A stretch of DNA of 20,951 nucleotides from Candidatus Propionivibrio dominans (lineage in GTDB: Bacteria > Pseudomonadota > Gammaproteobacteria > Burkholderiales > Rhodocyclaceae). The stretch covers positions 1 through 20,951 of the forward strand of contig JADJNC010000007.1 of assembly GCA_016709335.1 (NCBI GenBank). Direction: 5' to 3'. Of this stretch, positions 8,031 to 16,255 are shown piece after piece. Every line of letters starts with the position of its first letter. The first letter of the stretch is position 1. Made by a program: the position numbers and the translations under genes. The notes under the pieces were generated by a model. That model had not been told where the DNA came from, searched no databases, and saw only the letters and a program-made list of their open reading frames with translations.

Positions 8031-8342
8031 ACAGAAAAGAGAAACGGTTGTTACGCCGTATTCTCTTTGATGGTTACCTGTGTCCGTAGCACCGAGGCGC
8101 GGATGTGTAGCCGCCGCTTGCGTACCATCTTGGTTGATCTGCCGGTCAATATCGTCCTGCAGGGCCTTTGGTAGAGCCAAAAGACCCACGTCTCTGTAAC
8201 GTGCTGTCCGAGAAAGTTTTGCGGCGGCAATCCGCATCTCGTCCGGTTCGTCCAACCAGGAGAGATCGCTCAACGATTCCGTTTGTGTATTCGCGTGGTG
8301 ACAAATTGTGGACGATCGAAAACCGCACCGTTCTAACCACAA
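8022..8342 (-). CDS. Doubtful hypothetical protein upstream of the AlpA gene
   Basis: The stretch SLSDLSWLDEPDEMRIAAAK through LLALPKALQDDIDRQINQDG looks coding (acidic helix, regular composition). The start is unclear: only a TTG without ribosome site opens this frame, and a second frame reads plausibly upstream, so the N-terminus may be frameshifted. No family recognised. Same strand as the AlpA gene, with its stop inside the palindrome at 8.02 kb. Confidence 0.35.
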   Translation of the reverse strand: MWLERCGFRSSTICHHANTQTESLSDLSWLDEPDEMRIAAAKLSRTARYRDVGLLALPKALQDDIDRQINQDGTQAAATHPRLGATDTGNHQREYGVTTVSLFCKD

Positions 8343-8431
8343 AATTTTGAACCAAGCTTAGATGGCGGAAGTCATGGGTTCCTGCGAAACGCAGGTATGA
8401 GCATGAAGCCCAGAATCGTCTTGCAGACGGA

Positions 8432-8459
8432 GGAAGCTCGCGCTTCCAATTTTAGTTTT
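8432..8459 (+). terminator. Rho-independent terminator
   Basis: A perfect stem GGAAGC-TCGC-GCTTCC is followed by AATTTTAGTTTT on the plus strand. No plus-strand gene ends just before it, so it is probably left over from a lost gene. From 8460 to 8783 no gene is recognisable; an inverted pair GACACACTGA (8552) and TCAGTGTC (8591) is visible. Confidence 0.6.
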
Positions 8460-9395
8460 CTCGCGGCTTGCGAGCATTTCTTCAGCGGCTTTTCGGTTCA
8501 ACCTTCAACCGACACCCGGATGTCGCTGCGTTCCGGGGCGCGTCCGAAATGGACACACTGATTACAGAGAATTGTGTACGTATTTCTGCGTCAGTGTCAA
8601 CTTCCTCCTATCGGCCCTATCGATCCGTGCCGATCCAATCCTCAGTAAATTTTTGGTATGGCAGCAGAATCTTAGACTAGTTTTGGGTTCACTTTGGAAA
8701 TGGTTGGCCGCTACGCCTCTGGCTGCGGACGCTCACAATATCGCCTTCAATGAGTGCTCATCGGCCTTATGTAGCGCTCTACAGTGCGACCTGAAAGTCG
8801 CGTTTATTTCTGTTTCACGGGAGGATTTATGAACTGATGAAACCAGTTGTTCCATCAACTGTTCCCTACCCAGACATGCGGAGCCGGTAACAGCTCGGTA
8901 TGAAGCTCTGGGGACAACGTAACCGCCGAATAATTCGGTACGCCAACCCGCGAGGAGCGGCGGAATCTGCCAGCACAGAGGCAGTGAGGTGCTAGAGGTG
9001 AGCGGGTACGATCAACATATGTGAACCTCTATTAAACGTCGTAATTTGCGACAAGCCAAAGGTGCTGATAGGCTTGAACCAAAATGGTAAGCGGTCAGGT
9101 ATGGCTCTTTGTGAATGGGTCATCGTGGACATTGTGCCGCCGGCGAAAAGGAGGGATCCGCCCCGCTCAGAAATATACGCGGAACAGGGTAAGCCCGTAG
9201 TACTGCCGGAAACGGCAGGTGAACCGTAAGGAACACTGTTGGTACTGCGGGTAAAGGATTGGGGAAAAAGCGAACGCCTCCCTGTAATCGGGGGGATAGG
9301 GGTTGAAATATCACCCTACGAGAAATCGGGCAGACTTCCTCATGGTCTCTTTTCACAAGAAAGGTACCAGAACCTTCTTGACGGAAGGAAAGCAA

Positions 9396-9484
9396 ATGAA
9401 CGCTGCACCAAGGGCGTGTGCACTTTTCGGCGTGACGATCATCATCACGTAAGAAGGCTGGTAGCGTGTATTGTGAAGGCGTAG
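9396..9484 (+). pseudogene. N-terminal remnant of the intron-encoded reverse transcriptase/maturase
   Basis: An ATG with GGAAGG upstream opens MNAAPRACALFGVT. A second frame then gives HHHVRRLVACIVKA followed by a stop. The pair matches, from memory, the usual intron-protein N-terminus (MNAA..., then VRRLQARIVKA...). Everything after this, including all reverse transcriptase motifs, is missing, and domain V begins less than 50 bases later. So an internal deletion, plus a frameshift, removed the gene. Confidence 0.6.
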
Positions 9485-9530
9485 TAGATAGTTGTGAAAC
9501 CGGGTGTCGCAAGATGCCTTTGAGAGGCTT

Positions 9531-9605
9531 GAGCCGTATGCGTCGTGAGGCGCCAGTACGGTTCTTAGGGGGCCGCAGTGCAGCAATGCACTGCGGCTAC
9601 CCGAC
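9531..9605 (+). ncRNA. Group II intron domains V and VI
   Basis: Domain V: GAGCCGTA (9531-9538) pairs with TACGGTTC, and the distal stem GCGTC/GGCGC is capped by the GNRA loop GTGA. The AGC triad is in its usual place at the base. Domain VI follows as a 12-base stem, CCGCAGTGCAGC with its complement, then CTACCCGAC at the splice site. Both domains are undamaged. Confidence 0.85.
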
Positions 9606-9681
9606 TAAGACTGAAAGTACAGTCAGGTATCTCGGAATCGAGGTAGATGACGCTCTGGAGATCTCGGGGCAGACTGAAATG
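9604..9681 (+). pseudogene. C-terminal stub of a tyrosine recombinase
   Basis: The frame directly after the intron reads TKTESTVRYLGIEVDDALEI followed by SGQTEM. This is the end of a XerC/D-like integrase; the usual context is LLGHTK-ESTVRYLG, with the catalytic Tyr in RYLG. The rest of the gene is not on the other side of the intron (upstream of 8784), so this is a fragment produced by a rearrangement and not a cleanly interrupted exon. Confidence 0.7.
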
Positions 9682-9735
9682 CGATGTATTTCGGCGGTCG
9701 CATGGCGACACCGTGCTGCCGCCGAGCAATTTTGC

Positions 9736-10227
9736 CTACCCTTTCTTCGGGTAGTCGAAGAGGATTTCGGTTGGTTTTGCCGAACCGATGGACGACCAGG
9801 ACGTCGACTCGAACGTGAACTGTGCGACCGCGCACGTTAGCATGAGGGCAGGCTTGTTGGATAAGCGATGCGCAAGGTCGGTGAACTCGGGGTTGTGGCC
9901 AAAGAGCATCACGCACTTCAGCTTGTCACTGAGCTCACCAATCACGCCAAGCAGTGTCTCGGCCTCGGTGGCATACAGCCGGTCATCCACAACGATATCC
10001 TGAGCCCTGTAGTCGAGCTCGTTGGCGATGATTTCCGCTGTCGAAAGCGCGCGCCGCGCGGGACTGGACAAGATTAAATCAGGTTTCACTTGGCGCTTTG
10101 CCAAGCGTTTCCCCATCATTGGCGCGTCGTGCTTTCCACGGTCGTCCAATGGCCGCTCCTTATCAGGAAGCGCAACATCATCCCAACTCGACTTGGCATG
10201 ACGAACAAGGAATAGCGTTCTTTTCAT
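9736..10227 (-). CDS. sixA: Phosphohistidine phosphatase SixA
   Basis: The product is 163 residues, intact, and of normal length. MKRTLFLVRHAKSSWDD carries the RHG-type signature (LVRHAKS) with the catalytic His at residue 9. Further family residues are RPLDDRGKHDAPMMGKRL, LILSSPARRALSTAEII, and GHNPEF with the second catalytic His. SixA removes phosphate from histidine phosphotransfer proteins in the cytoplasm; in E. coli its targets include ArcB and PtsN-linked phosphorelays. The ATG at 10227 has GAGG seven or eight bases upstream. It is probably a chromosomal gene rather than cargo. Confidence 0.93.
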   Translation of the reverse strand: MKRTLFLVRHAKSSWDDVALPDKERPLDDRGKHDAPMMGKRLAKRQVKPDLILSSPARRALSTAEIIANELDYRAQDIVVDDRLYATEAETLLGVIGELSDKLKCVMLFGHNPEFTDLAHRLSNKPALMLTCAVAQFTFESTSWSSIGSAKPTEILFDYPKKG

Positions 10228-10599
10228 TGAAGCCTCAGCTAAAACCGTTTGTCACCATTTTGCCATCGTCTGCTTACGGGTACCATGATGAACTCCAGCT
10301 ATCAGCCATTTGCTGACGGTGGCGAATTTTCTCCAAACCAGTCATTGATTGGGTCGAGCCACCCGAAAGCGGACATTGAACCTAGCATACTCAATTTTCT
10401 TTGCTTACGGTCGGCTTCTCAGCGGGAGCTGCCATACGCGATTCAGGAATGGGCGACAGTAGCTCGGCCAAGACGGCCAGTATGTTAGGTTAGGGTGATT
10501 GGCCGGTTTTCGCTGACAACCTGCTATTCGAGAGCGTCTAGTGCTGGCAATTCGATTCAATTCTGTTATCAATACGCGAGGTCGGTCAACTGGGTCTTT
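10228..10599. other. No gene recognised
   Basis: The plus-strand frame at 10249-10488 has no ribosome site and no protein-like pattern. A segment around 10340-10380 (GGTCGAGCCACCCGAAAGCG) resembles noncoding repeats I have seen in proteobacterial genomes, but I cannot confirm it here. Confidence 0.4.
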
Positions 10600-11979
10600 C
10601 TACCGTGCCAACTTAGGTAGCACCTCCAATACCGCGTAAAGCGACTGAACGCATTCGATGGCATCCTTTCGCATCCGTGCCTTGCGAGCGGCTTTCTCTT
10701 GCTCACTTTCCTTCTTCCTTGGGTCGACGTGAAGGGTATTGTTCCCGTATCTACGTATAGTGTGCATGTTGACCGAGATCGAGGGAAGGATATCGCAACC
10801 TCGTCGATCAAGACTTCAAGTGATTTTCTTTTATTCGTGTCGACGGGGTAGTTGAGGGCGATTCCCAGACGCGTGCAATTAAGCTTGATAGCTTGTTCAA
10901 GCAAGGCTCGTGAAAGAGCCTGAACCGAAGCCCAGTGACCGAGCACGAAGGCGTGCGCCAGTTCGCTCAAATACCCTCTAAAAACTGGATTGACGTGTTG
11001 AGGGTATTTCAACAAAAGCGGGGTTAACGCTTCGCGATTGGCCTTCCAGTCATCAGGATGGAAAAAGTCGGTGCCGATGAAATCCCAGAGTGCGTTGTCT
11101 GAACTCGTTAGACGATGTGCTTCATCGAGTGCAGTCTGCATTGATTCGGCAGAAAAAAGCGATCTTCAAAACTTTCCCAATCGACTTCGACGAGCCCAAC
11201 ACCTATTTCCAAGACCTGTCTTGCCAGACGATAATTTACTTGGGTGTTACTGGCGAGTAATGCAAATTCTGGTTTAAACATGTCAAAGATGTCGCTATTC
11301 GTTTCAAGCGACCCCAATGAATCCACAAGAGCTTGATTTTTCGCAAGATAGGCAACCAAGTATTCCAGCTCCTCGTTCCTTGGCTCATAGTTCGCAGCTG
11401 TTTCAATTTGATCCTTCTGCGCCGAAAGATCTTTGAAGAGGGACCAAGCTGGGTGCGGAAGCAATTCGAAAGGCAATTCAGGAACTTGCGATATCAATTC
11501 ACCGATTCCGGAAAGTTCTGCGTGAAGCCTAACAACCAACGCAGACATCGTTCCAAGACTCTGTAATGACTCCCGGCAGAGGGCGAATTTAATCGATCAA
11601 TGGCATGCAAGGCGCTGGCTTCATTGGCGAGGCATACCAAACGGCCTAGCCGCTCGCGACAATCAAGCAAACCAAGTTTGACGAGTGCCGGTCGACCGAT
11701 GCTATCCTGCCACGTCAAGTCATCATCCACTGCCGCGCGTACAAGATCCTGCTCATCCAGACGGCCTAGAGATCTGGTGTGTCTCGAAAGTAATCGTTCG
11801 AGTTTCAACAGCCGTGAAACGAGTTCGCTGAGTGCCTGGTGTTCGCTGATCTTGTCCAACCGCGGGAATTCCATCGCGGCAAAAACAGAGACGGGAGTTT
11901 CTGCTACGTTCTCGATCTGGTATCTAACCAGGAATTGGTTCAGATCTTCACGAAGCTCGGGATCAATAGTGATGGGCAT
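10600..11979 (-). pseudogene. Large unknown protein with DUF4145-like C-terminus, three frameshifts
   Basis: Four overlapping pieces in order make about 460 residues: MPITIDPELREDLNQFLVRY (start 11979, AGAGGT upstream); then SALVVRLHAELSGIGELISQ; then MQTALDEAHRLTSSDNALWD; then IRRYGNNTLHVDPRKKESEQ, ending VLPKLAR at 10600. Breaks are near 11575, 11155 (a T-run, CTTTTTTCTG) and 10770. The C-terminal third (SVQALSRALLEQAIKLNCTR, then RRYGNNTLH) follows the DUF4145 layout, a helical domain often found in defence-related or nuclease proteins. The helical N-terminal two thirds are unrecognised. It overlaps the end of the PEP-CTERM gene, so the two may have been co-transcribed. Confidence 0.55.
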
Positions 11980-12608
11980 TGGAATCGCACCTCTTGGGCC
12001 CGGTTCGGTTAGGCAACGAGTGTGTTGATGATGCCGACTTCTTGCGCCTCGCCATGAATCCCAGCAGACCGAGACCGGCTATCATCATGGCATAAGACTC
12101 GGGCTCTGGAATCTGTAATATCGACAAGGACATACCCCTGCATTATCAAAATACCAAGTTTCCCCGTCCTTTAGGTAGAAATAGAGTCTCGTCGGTTTTG
12201 TCAGGGTGAAGATATATGGTTTTGCGTTAGCCAGTGCAAGTTGCGGGGTAATGTAGGCTTGTGCGGTCGAGTCCAATATTGATCCGCCAATTGTGGCGAT
12301 TTCGTATACGAAATTGTTTGTGCCAACATAACCGAATGAATAGGAATTCAAGTAACCGCGATTACAAAATCCAGCTAAATCGCACGCCGATACTTCGCCG
12401 ACCCCCAGGCATTCCATGCCATGTATGCACCACCATCCGCTGGTCCGATAGGGGTAATTTCGTAGGTCCCCGCCTCAAATGACAACGGCTCATAGTTGTA
12501 ACGCCAATACTCCCAATTCGAACTAACATTGACCGTTACTGCGAGGGCCAAGTTTGTGGTGGCCAGTAAAACAAGCAGTGTTGAGGCTACAAATGCTATT
12601 CGTTTCAT
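11963..12608 (-). pseudogene. PEP-CTERM exosortase substrate, frameshifted
   Basis: The N-terminus MKRIAFVASTLLVLLATTNL is a signal peptide (cleavage probably after ALA at about residue 23). The mature part is Tyr/Gly-rich and secreted, with NRGYLNSYSFGYVGTNNFVY and TRLYFYLKDGETWYFDNAG. The C-terminus, in a third frame, is the sorting signal: PEPESYAMMIAGLGLLGFMA, then RRKK. Exosortase/EpsH recognises PEP, and the protein passes to the outer surface or biofilm matrix. Frames change near 12400 and in a GGGG run near 12135. The stop at 11963 leaves a longer tail after RRKK than usual, so the true end may be nearer 12015. Confidence 0.75.
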
Positions 12609-13261
12609 AAAAAATTCCTTTGAGATAACAATTCTTGTTCACTATAGTTTTTAAATGCTACATTAACTGACCACCTCGTTGAATATCATGTAGCCCCATT
12701 GGCCTAAACAAAAAAAAGAAAAGAGGGCAGAGAAAACCCTATCGATTGTCAGCAATCGCTGTGTAACGACCTTTCCCCGCGTAGGATTGATGGTGCCGAA
12801 CCAATGACGGCTTTCGGGAGATTAGGACGAGAGAACGGTCTGTTTGGAGAAAATTCGTCACCGGTCGGTTATAGCCGGTAGCCGTGCGCCATCAAATTTC
12901 ACTGTGAAACCGCCGTTCACCATGAAATAGCCAATTCGCATTTCTAACGGCTGCTTCTGTGTTTTCATTCGACCCAACGAATGGCTGTTTTCAAAACCCC
13001 GACCGACCGTTTGGGGTCGATTCCGGAAGTAGCCTGAATTACCAAACGGTCGTTCGAGCCGACTTCCAGAGTTACGACCCTGACCTGCCCATTGCTGCCA
13101 TTGGTGGCACAGAGCCAATGACCAGATTGGCCGAATGAACCATTGATTATGTACAGCTACCGAACCATCTTTTTAGAGGCTCGTCTGCGAGTGGCCTTCT
13201 GACCCTTGAACCCGATGAGCACTCAACATAATTTTTTAGTTCGAACGGTAACCAGACACAG
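12609..13261. other. Noncoding stretch, no gene recognised
   Basis: The minus-strand frame 12858-13118 (GNSGYFRNRPQTVGRGFENS) has low-complexity composition typical of translated intergenic repeats and no ribosome site. An A-rich patch lies at 12707-12723. Nothing else can be supported. Confidence 0.45.
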
Positions 13262-13470
13262 CAACATCAGCCACAAGATGTTGATCCGGGCAAGCAACAA
13301 GCCCATTACGCTTCATATACGCGTTGTGATGTCTTCACATGCTATTTACTGGCCTTGCGACAGTCACCAGATTATGTGGACAGCAGATGCAGCACTTCCC
13401 TTGTCAAACAAGGCGTCTGATGGCTGCCAGGGCTTCGACTCCACATAATAATCACAGAGTCTACATAATC
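13262..13470. repeat. Cluster of hairpins and YCYACATAAT repeats
   Basis: In order: CAACATC/GATGTTG (13262-13284), GGGC/GCCC (about 13288-13305), and a 79-base imperfect hairpin (13371-13449). The last has perfect ten-base ends ATTATGTGGA/TCCACATAAT, an inner CAGC-AGA/TCT-GCTG stem and a tip CTTGT-CAA-ACAAG. TCCACATAAT (13440) and TCTACATAAT (13460) are direct repeats 20 bases apart. Such repeats occur at ends of some tyrosine-recombinase transposons, so this may be a transposon end. Confidence 0.5.
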
Positions 13471-13500
13471 GACCCTTGTAGTGCTCCACTTAAGGTCGAG

Positions 13501-13529
13501 GAGCACTCATTCATCCCGCTAAACCCAGC
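13501..13529 (+). repeat. 29-bp direct repeat, copy 1
   Basis: GAGCACTCATTCATCCCGCT followed by AAACCCAGC; copy 2 at 14387-14415 differs at one base (T for A at position 21). The two copies enclose about 860 bases containing the tmRNA gene. Confidence 0.85.
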
Positions 13530-13787
13530 CTTCGGTACAGACCTTGGCTTCGATGCCGGTTACGGCGGCTTCGGTCTCGGGGTCGATGTCGTTGCTTAAT
13601 CTCGACCTCTGCGTCGGCCAGGAACTGGCTCAAGCCCTGCTGTGCTGCGTCGGCATTGGTGACGACCGGGCCAGGACAGACCGAGTGAGTCGTAGCCCTC
13701 TGCGGCGACAAACCAGTCTTTACCGGGGCACAAGCGATACGTCAGGCTGATGGGGCTGTATTTGACGCCGTTTCGGCGACGCAGACA
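13519..13787 (-). pseudogene. Unknown reading frame downstream of tmRNA, frameshifted
   Basis: Coding-like pieces in successive frames are NGVKYSPISLTYRLCPGKDW with FVAAEGYDSLGLSWPG, then PVVTNADAAQQGLSQFLADA with EVEIKQ, then DIDPETEAAVTGIEAKVCTE with GWV and a stop at 13519. The start, possibly the ATG at 13787, has no ribosome site. I do not recognise the protein. The stop lies inside the first 29-bp direct repeat. Confidence 0.35.
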
Positions 13788-13789
13788 TG

Positions 13790-14089
<300 letters not shown>

Positions 14090-14110
<21 letters not shown>

Positions 14111-14204
14111 CGCCGTAGATATGGAACTCCGGGTTCAATGCCCCGGCGACATGCTCATAGGCAAACTCAACAAGATCGAAGACCTCACCGTCTGACTCTT
14201 TCAA
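14090..14204 (-). pseudogene. Gene fragment, possibly from an AbiJ-like protein
   Basis: KESDGEVFDLVEFAYEHVAG followed by ALNPEFHIYGGHSHLD reads like coding sequence and then loses meaning where the tmRNA acceptor piece begins. The -F-YEH--------H-Y-GHSHLD pattern reminds me of the N-terminal domain of AbiJ-type abortive-infection proteins, but this is memory of a short motif only. Confidence 0.25.
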
Positions 14205-14258
14205 CTGGTGTAGGGTTTGAGGCGCTTGGCGAAAACCTGTTTAGGCGTTTGTTGTCAC

Positions 14259-14386
14259 TTAAGCCCAGTTCTCTAGGATCAGAGGCGCTTCGATGCGCCG
14301 ATAATGCCAAAGGTTGTTGGTGACCAGAACTGCACCAGCAGACAGCGAGTGGGCCGCGATCATCATGTCCAGTTCGCAGATCGGTT
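14259..14386 (-). pseudogene. C-terminal fragment of a VapC-type PIN toxin
   Basis: The frame PICELDMMIAAHSLSAGAVL then VTNNLWHYRRIEAPLILENW and A ends at a TAA at 14259. ELD-MIAAH and LVTNN are the third and fourth conserved blocks of PIN-domain VapC toxins (tRNA or rRNA endonucleases), and EAPLILENW is the usual C-terminus. The N-terminal two thirds are missing: homology stops exactly where the second 29-bp repeat begins. There is no antitoxin beside it. It is clearly not the same gene as the vapC at 20 kb. Confidence 0.8.
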
Positions 14387-14415
14387 GAGCACTCATTCAT
14401 CCCGCTTAACCCAGC
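14387..14415 (+). repeat. 29-bp direct repeat, copy 2
   Basis: 28 of 29 bases match 13501-13529. It abuts the broken end of the vapC fragment. Confidence 0.85.
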
Positions 14416-14522
14416 GGCAGTAGTACCTCATAGCTGACCTTCAAGACCTCGAAGGCTGAAAAAATCTTCGGTGTAGACAACCGGTGACCGAATATTCCGA
14501 TCCGATTTCTCATTTCAAGGTC

Positions 14523-14542
14523 TGCTGCATGGCAGCATTTTT
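14523..14542 (+). terminator. Small terminator-like hairpin upstream of dinB
   Basis: TGCTGC-ATG-GCAGCA followed by TTTTT on the plus strand. The short stem gives modest strength; it may insulate dinB from upstream transcription. Confidence 0.45.
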
Positions 14543-14578
14543 GGCGCTCGTCAATTACGGATAGCCGGAAAAATCACA

Positions 14579-14600
14579 TATACTGTTGTTATGATCAGTA
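14579..14600 (+). promoter_or_regulatory. dinB promoter and LexA-like operator overlapping the start codon
   Basis: TACTGTTGTTATGATCAGTA (14581-14600) has perfect TACTG...CAGTA arms, one base from the LexA consensus core CTGT-N8-ACAG (CTGT-N8-TCAG here). A -10 element TATACT lies at 14579-14584; the best -35 is a poor TTACGG at 18 bases. A start site six or seven bases after the -10 would fall on or next to the ATG at 14591. No Shine-Dalgarno sequence is visible, so the mRNA may be leaderless. Confidence 0.65.
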
Positions 14601-15763
14601 TCCGCCGTATTGCCCACCTCGACATGGATGCTTTTTTCGCGTCAGTCGAATTGCTCCGCTACCCAGAACTTCGGGGGCAGGCGGTGGTGGTCGGGGGGCG
14701 AAATGTCCATCAACCCGTCGAGCAACCTGACGGCACCAAGCGTTTTGCCCGGTTAAGGGATTATGCCGGACGCGGTGTGATTACGACCTCCACCTATGAA
14801 GCACGAGCACTGGGCGTGTTTTCCGGGATGGGGTTGATGAAATCGGCACAATTGGCACCGGATGCCATCCTTCTTCCCGCCAATTTTGACGCCTATCGTG
14901 ATTACTCGCGGCGGTTCAAGAATGCCGTGGAAAGCATTGCGCCAAAGATAGAGGATCGGGGCATTGATGAAATCTATATCGACTTGAGTACCATTCAGGA
15001 AAACACGAACTCATTGGCACGGCGCATCAAGCAGGCCGTACTCGATGCAACCGGACTGACGTGTTCCATCGGTATCACCCCAAACAAGCTCCTCTCAAAA
15101 ATCTGCTCCGATCTGGATAAGCCCAATGGGATTACTGTTCTCAGTATGGAAGAAATCCCAGCTCGAATCTGGCCGTTGGCAACGAAGAAGATCAATGGGA
15201 TTGGCCCCAAAGCCGCTGAAAAACTGACTCGGCATGGCATTAACACCATTGGGGAGTTGGCAGCAGCGCCCGTACAGTTTCTGGTGAGCGAGTTTGGGCG
15301 TTCGACGGGGGTTTGGTTGCACCAAGTGGCTCATGGTCTCGATGACCGGCCCATCGTCACCGAATCCGAACCCAAATCCATCAGTCGAGAAAGCACGTTC
15401 GAGCGTGATCTGCACGCCAAACAAAACAAGGCAGAACTGACAGAGATTCTTACATCGCTATGTATGCGCGTTGCCGACGATCTGAAACGGAAGGGCTATG
15501 CCAGCCGGACAATCGGCATCAAATTGAAGTTCTCGGATTTTCATGCGGTAACCCGGGATGTCACCTTGCCGATGTATGTGAGCGACGGCACTCAGATTAG
15601 AAAAATGGCCGGTGAGTGTCTCAAAAGGATCCCTTTGACGCAAAAAATCCGGCTGCTCGGTGTTCGGGCCAGTGGATTGATTCCCATGGCAGAAGCCGAA
15701 TTGAACCACGCTGGAATTCAGTCTGAATTTCCTTTTTTAGCCCCTGGGATCCCCAAAATTTAA
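14591..15763 (+). CDS. dinB: DNA polymerase IV (Y-family)
   Basis: The product is an intact 390-residue translesion polymerase, used to copy past damaged bases during the SOS response. Palm motif I is HLDMDAFFASVE (residues 9-20). The catalytic pair is in RGIDEIYIDL, a variant of the usual S-DEAYLD. CSIGITPNKLLSKICSDLDK is the conserved finger/palm segment, GIGPKAAEKLTRHGI the helix-hairpin-helix, and RESTFERDL starts the little finger. Relative to E. coli DinB there is an insert of about 25 residues after VVVGG (RNVHQPVEQPDGTKRFARLR), which I associate with betaproteobacterial forms. Start chosen from MISIRRIAHLDMD; ribosome site absent. It stands alone, pointing toward the integrase gene's 3' end, and may be element cargo or chromosomal. 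Confidence 0.95.
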   Translation: MISIRRIAHLDMDAFFASVELLRYPELRGQAVVVGGRNVHQPVEQPDGTKRFARLRDYAGRGVITTSTYEARALGVFSGMGLMKSAQLAPDAILLPANFDAYRDYSRRFKNAVESIAPKIEDRGIDEIYIDLSTIQENTNSLARRIKQAVLDATGLTCSIGITPNKLLSKICSDLDKPNGITVLSMEEIPARIWPLATKKINGIGPKAAEKLTRHGINTIGELAAAPVQFLVSEFGRSTGVWLHQVAHGLDDRPIVTESEPKSISRESTFERDLHAKQNKAELTEILTSLCMRVADDLKRKGYASRTIGIKLKFSDFHAVTRDVTLPMYVSDGTQIRKMAGECLKRIPLTQKIRLLGVRASGLIPMAEAELNHAGIQSEFPFLAPGIPKI

Positions 15764-15826
15764 GACGACCAACTCGAACGTCTGTCACCAGCGCCAGACT
15801 CCTCTTCAGACGAATTGTCGAAAACG

Positions 15827-16216
15827 TCAAGCAGCCTTGCTTCCAGAGATAGGAATTATATTTGCAGCATCACTACGTATAAGCAGGTTAAGACGCTCAC
15901 CGAGCAGTTGCCATGCTTCACGCATTTCACTTTCGTAGCTATGCCGTTGGTAAATACGTTTAATTCTGTTTTCCTCGGTGTGATTGAGGCAACGTTCAGC
16001 CACCTCCGGCAACACATGGAGCTTCGTCATCATCGTGGCACCCGTCCGCCGTAGATCGTGGGGTGTCCATCTGCCCATCGATAACGAAAGGGTGTTTGTT
16101 GCACTACTGCGACGGCTCATTGGTTCGGCTGTATGCTGACGGTCTCGGAGCTGTTTGGTCACTGTCCTTGAGTTAATCGCTCCCGTGTTTCTAGCGTTTG
16201 GAAAGCACCACTTAGA
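15827..16216 (-). pseudogene. P4-type integrase, C-terminal part (split by an insertion)
   Basis: The frame enters from the inserted element with WCFPNARNTGAINSRTVTKQ and continues to GRWTPHDLRRTGATMMTKLH (catalytic R-x-x-R box), LPEVAERCLNHTEENRIKRI and YQRHSYESEMREAW (nucleophile Tyr), ending GSKAA at 15827. This is the catalytic end of a P4-family tyrosine integrase that recombines the element into a tRNA gene. This half is free of frameshifts from 16216 to its stop. Its continuation is at 18389. Confidence 0.9.
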
Positions 16217-16255
16217 TACTTACGATTTTAATGTTTCACAAAACGTGTTCAACAA

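Larger units (their letters stand above)
8784..9605 (+). mobile_element. Group II intron with its encoded protein deleted
   Basis: The 5' end GTGCGACCTGAAAGTCGCG matches the GUGYG start with the first domain I stem. The following 600 bases are dense in short stems typical of domains I-III. Domain V (9531-9566) and domain VI with the closing CTACCCGAC are clear at the 3' end. At about 820 bases the element has the size of the ribozyme alone, whereas bacterial group II introns normally carry a reverse transcriptase of about 1.2-1.5 kb in domain IV. Only the first tens of codons remain. It might still splice, but could move only with maturase supplied in trans. Exact ends are inferred from consensus. 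Confidence 0.8.
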
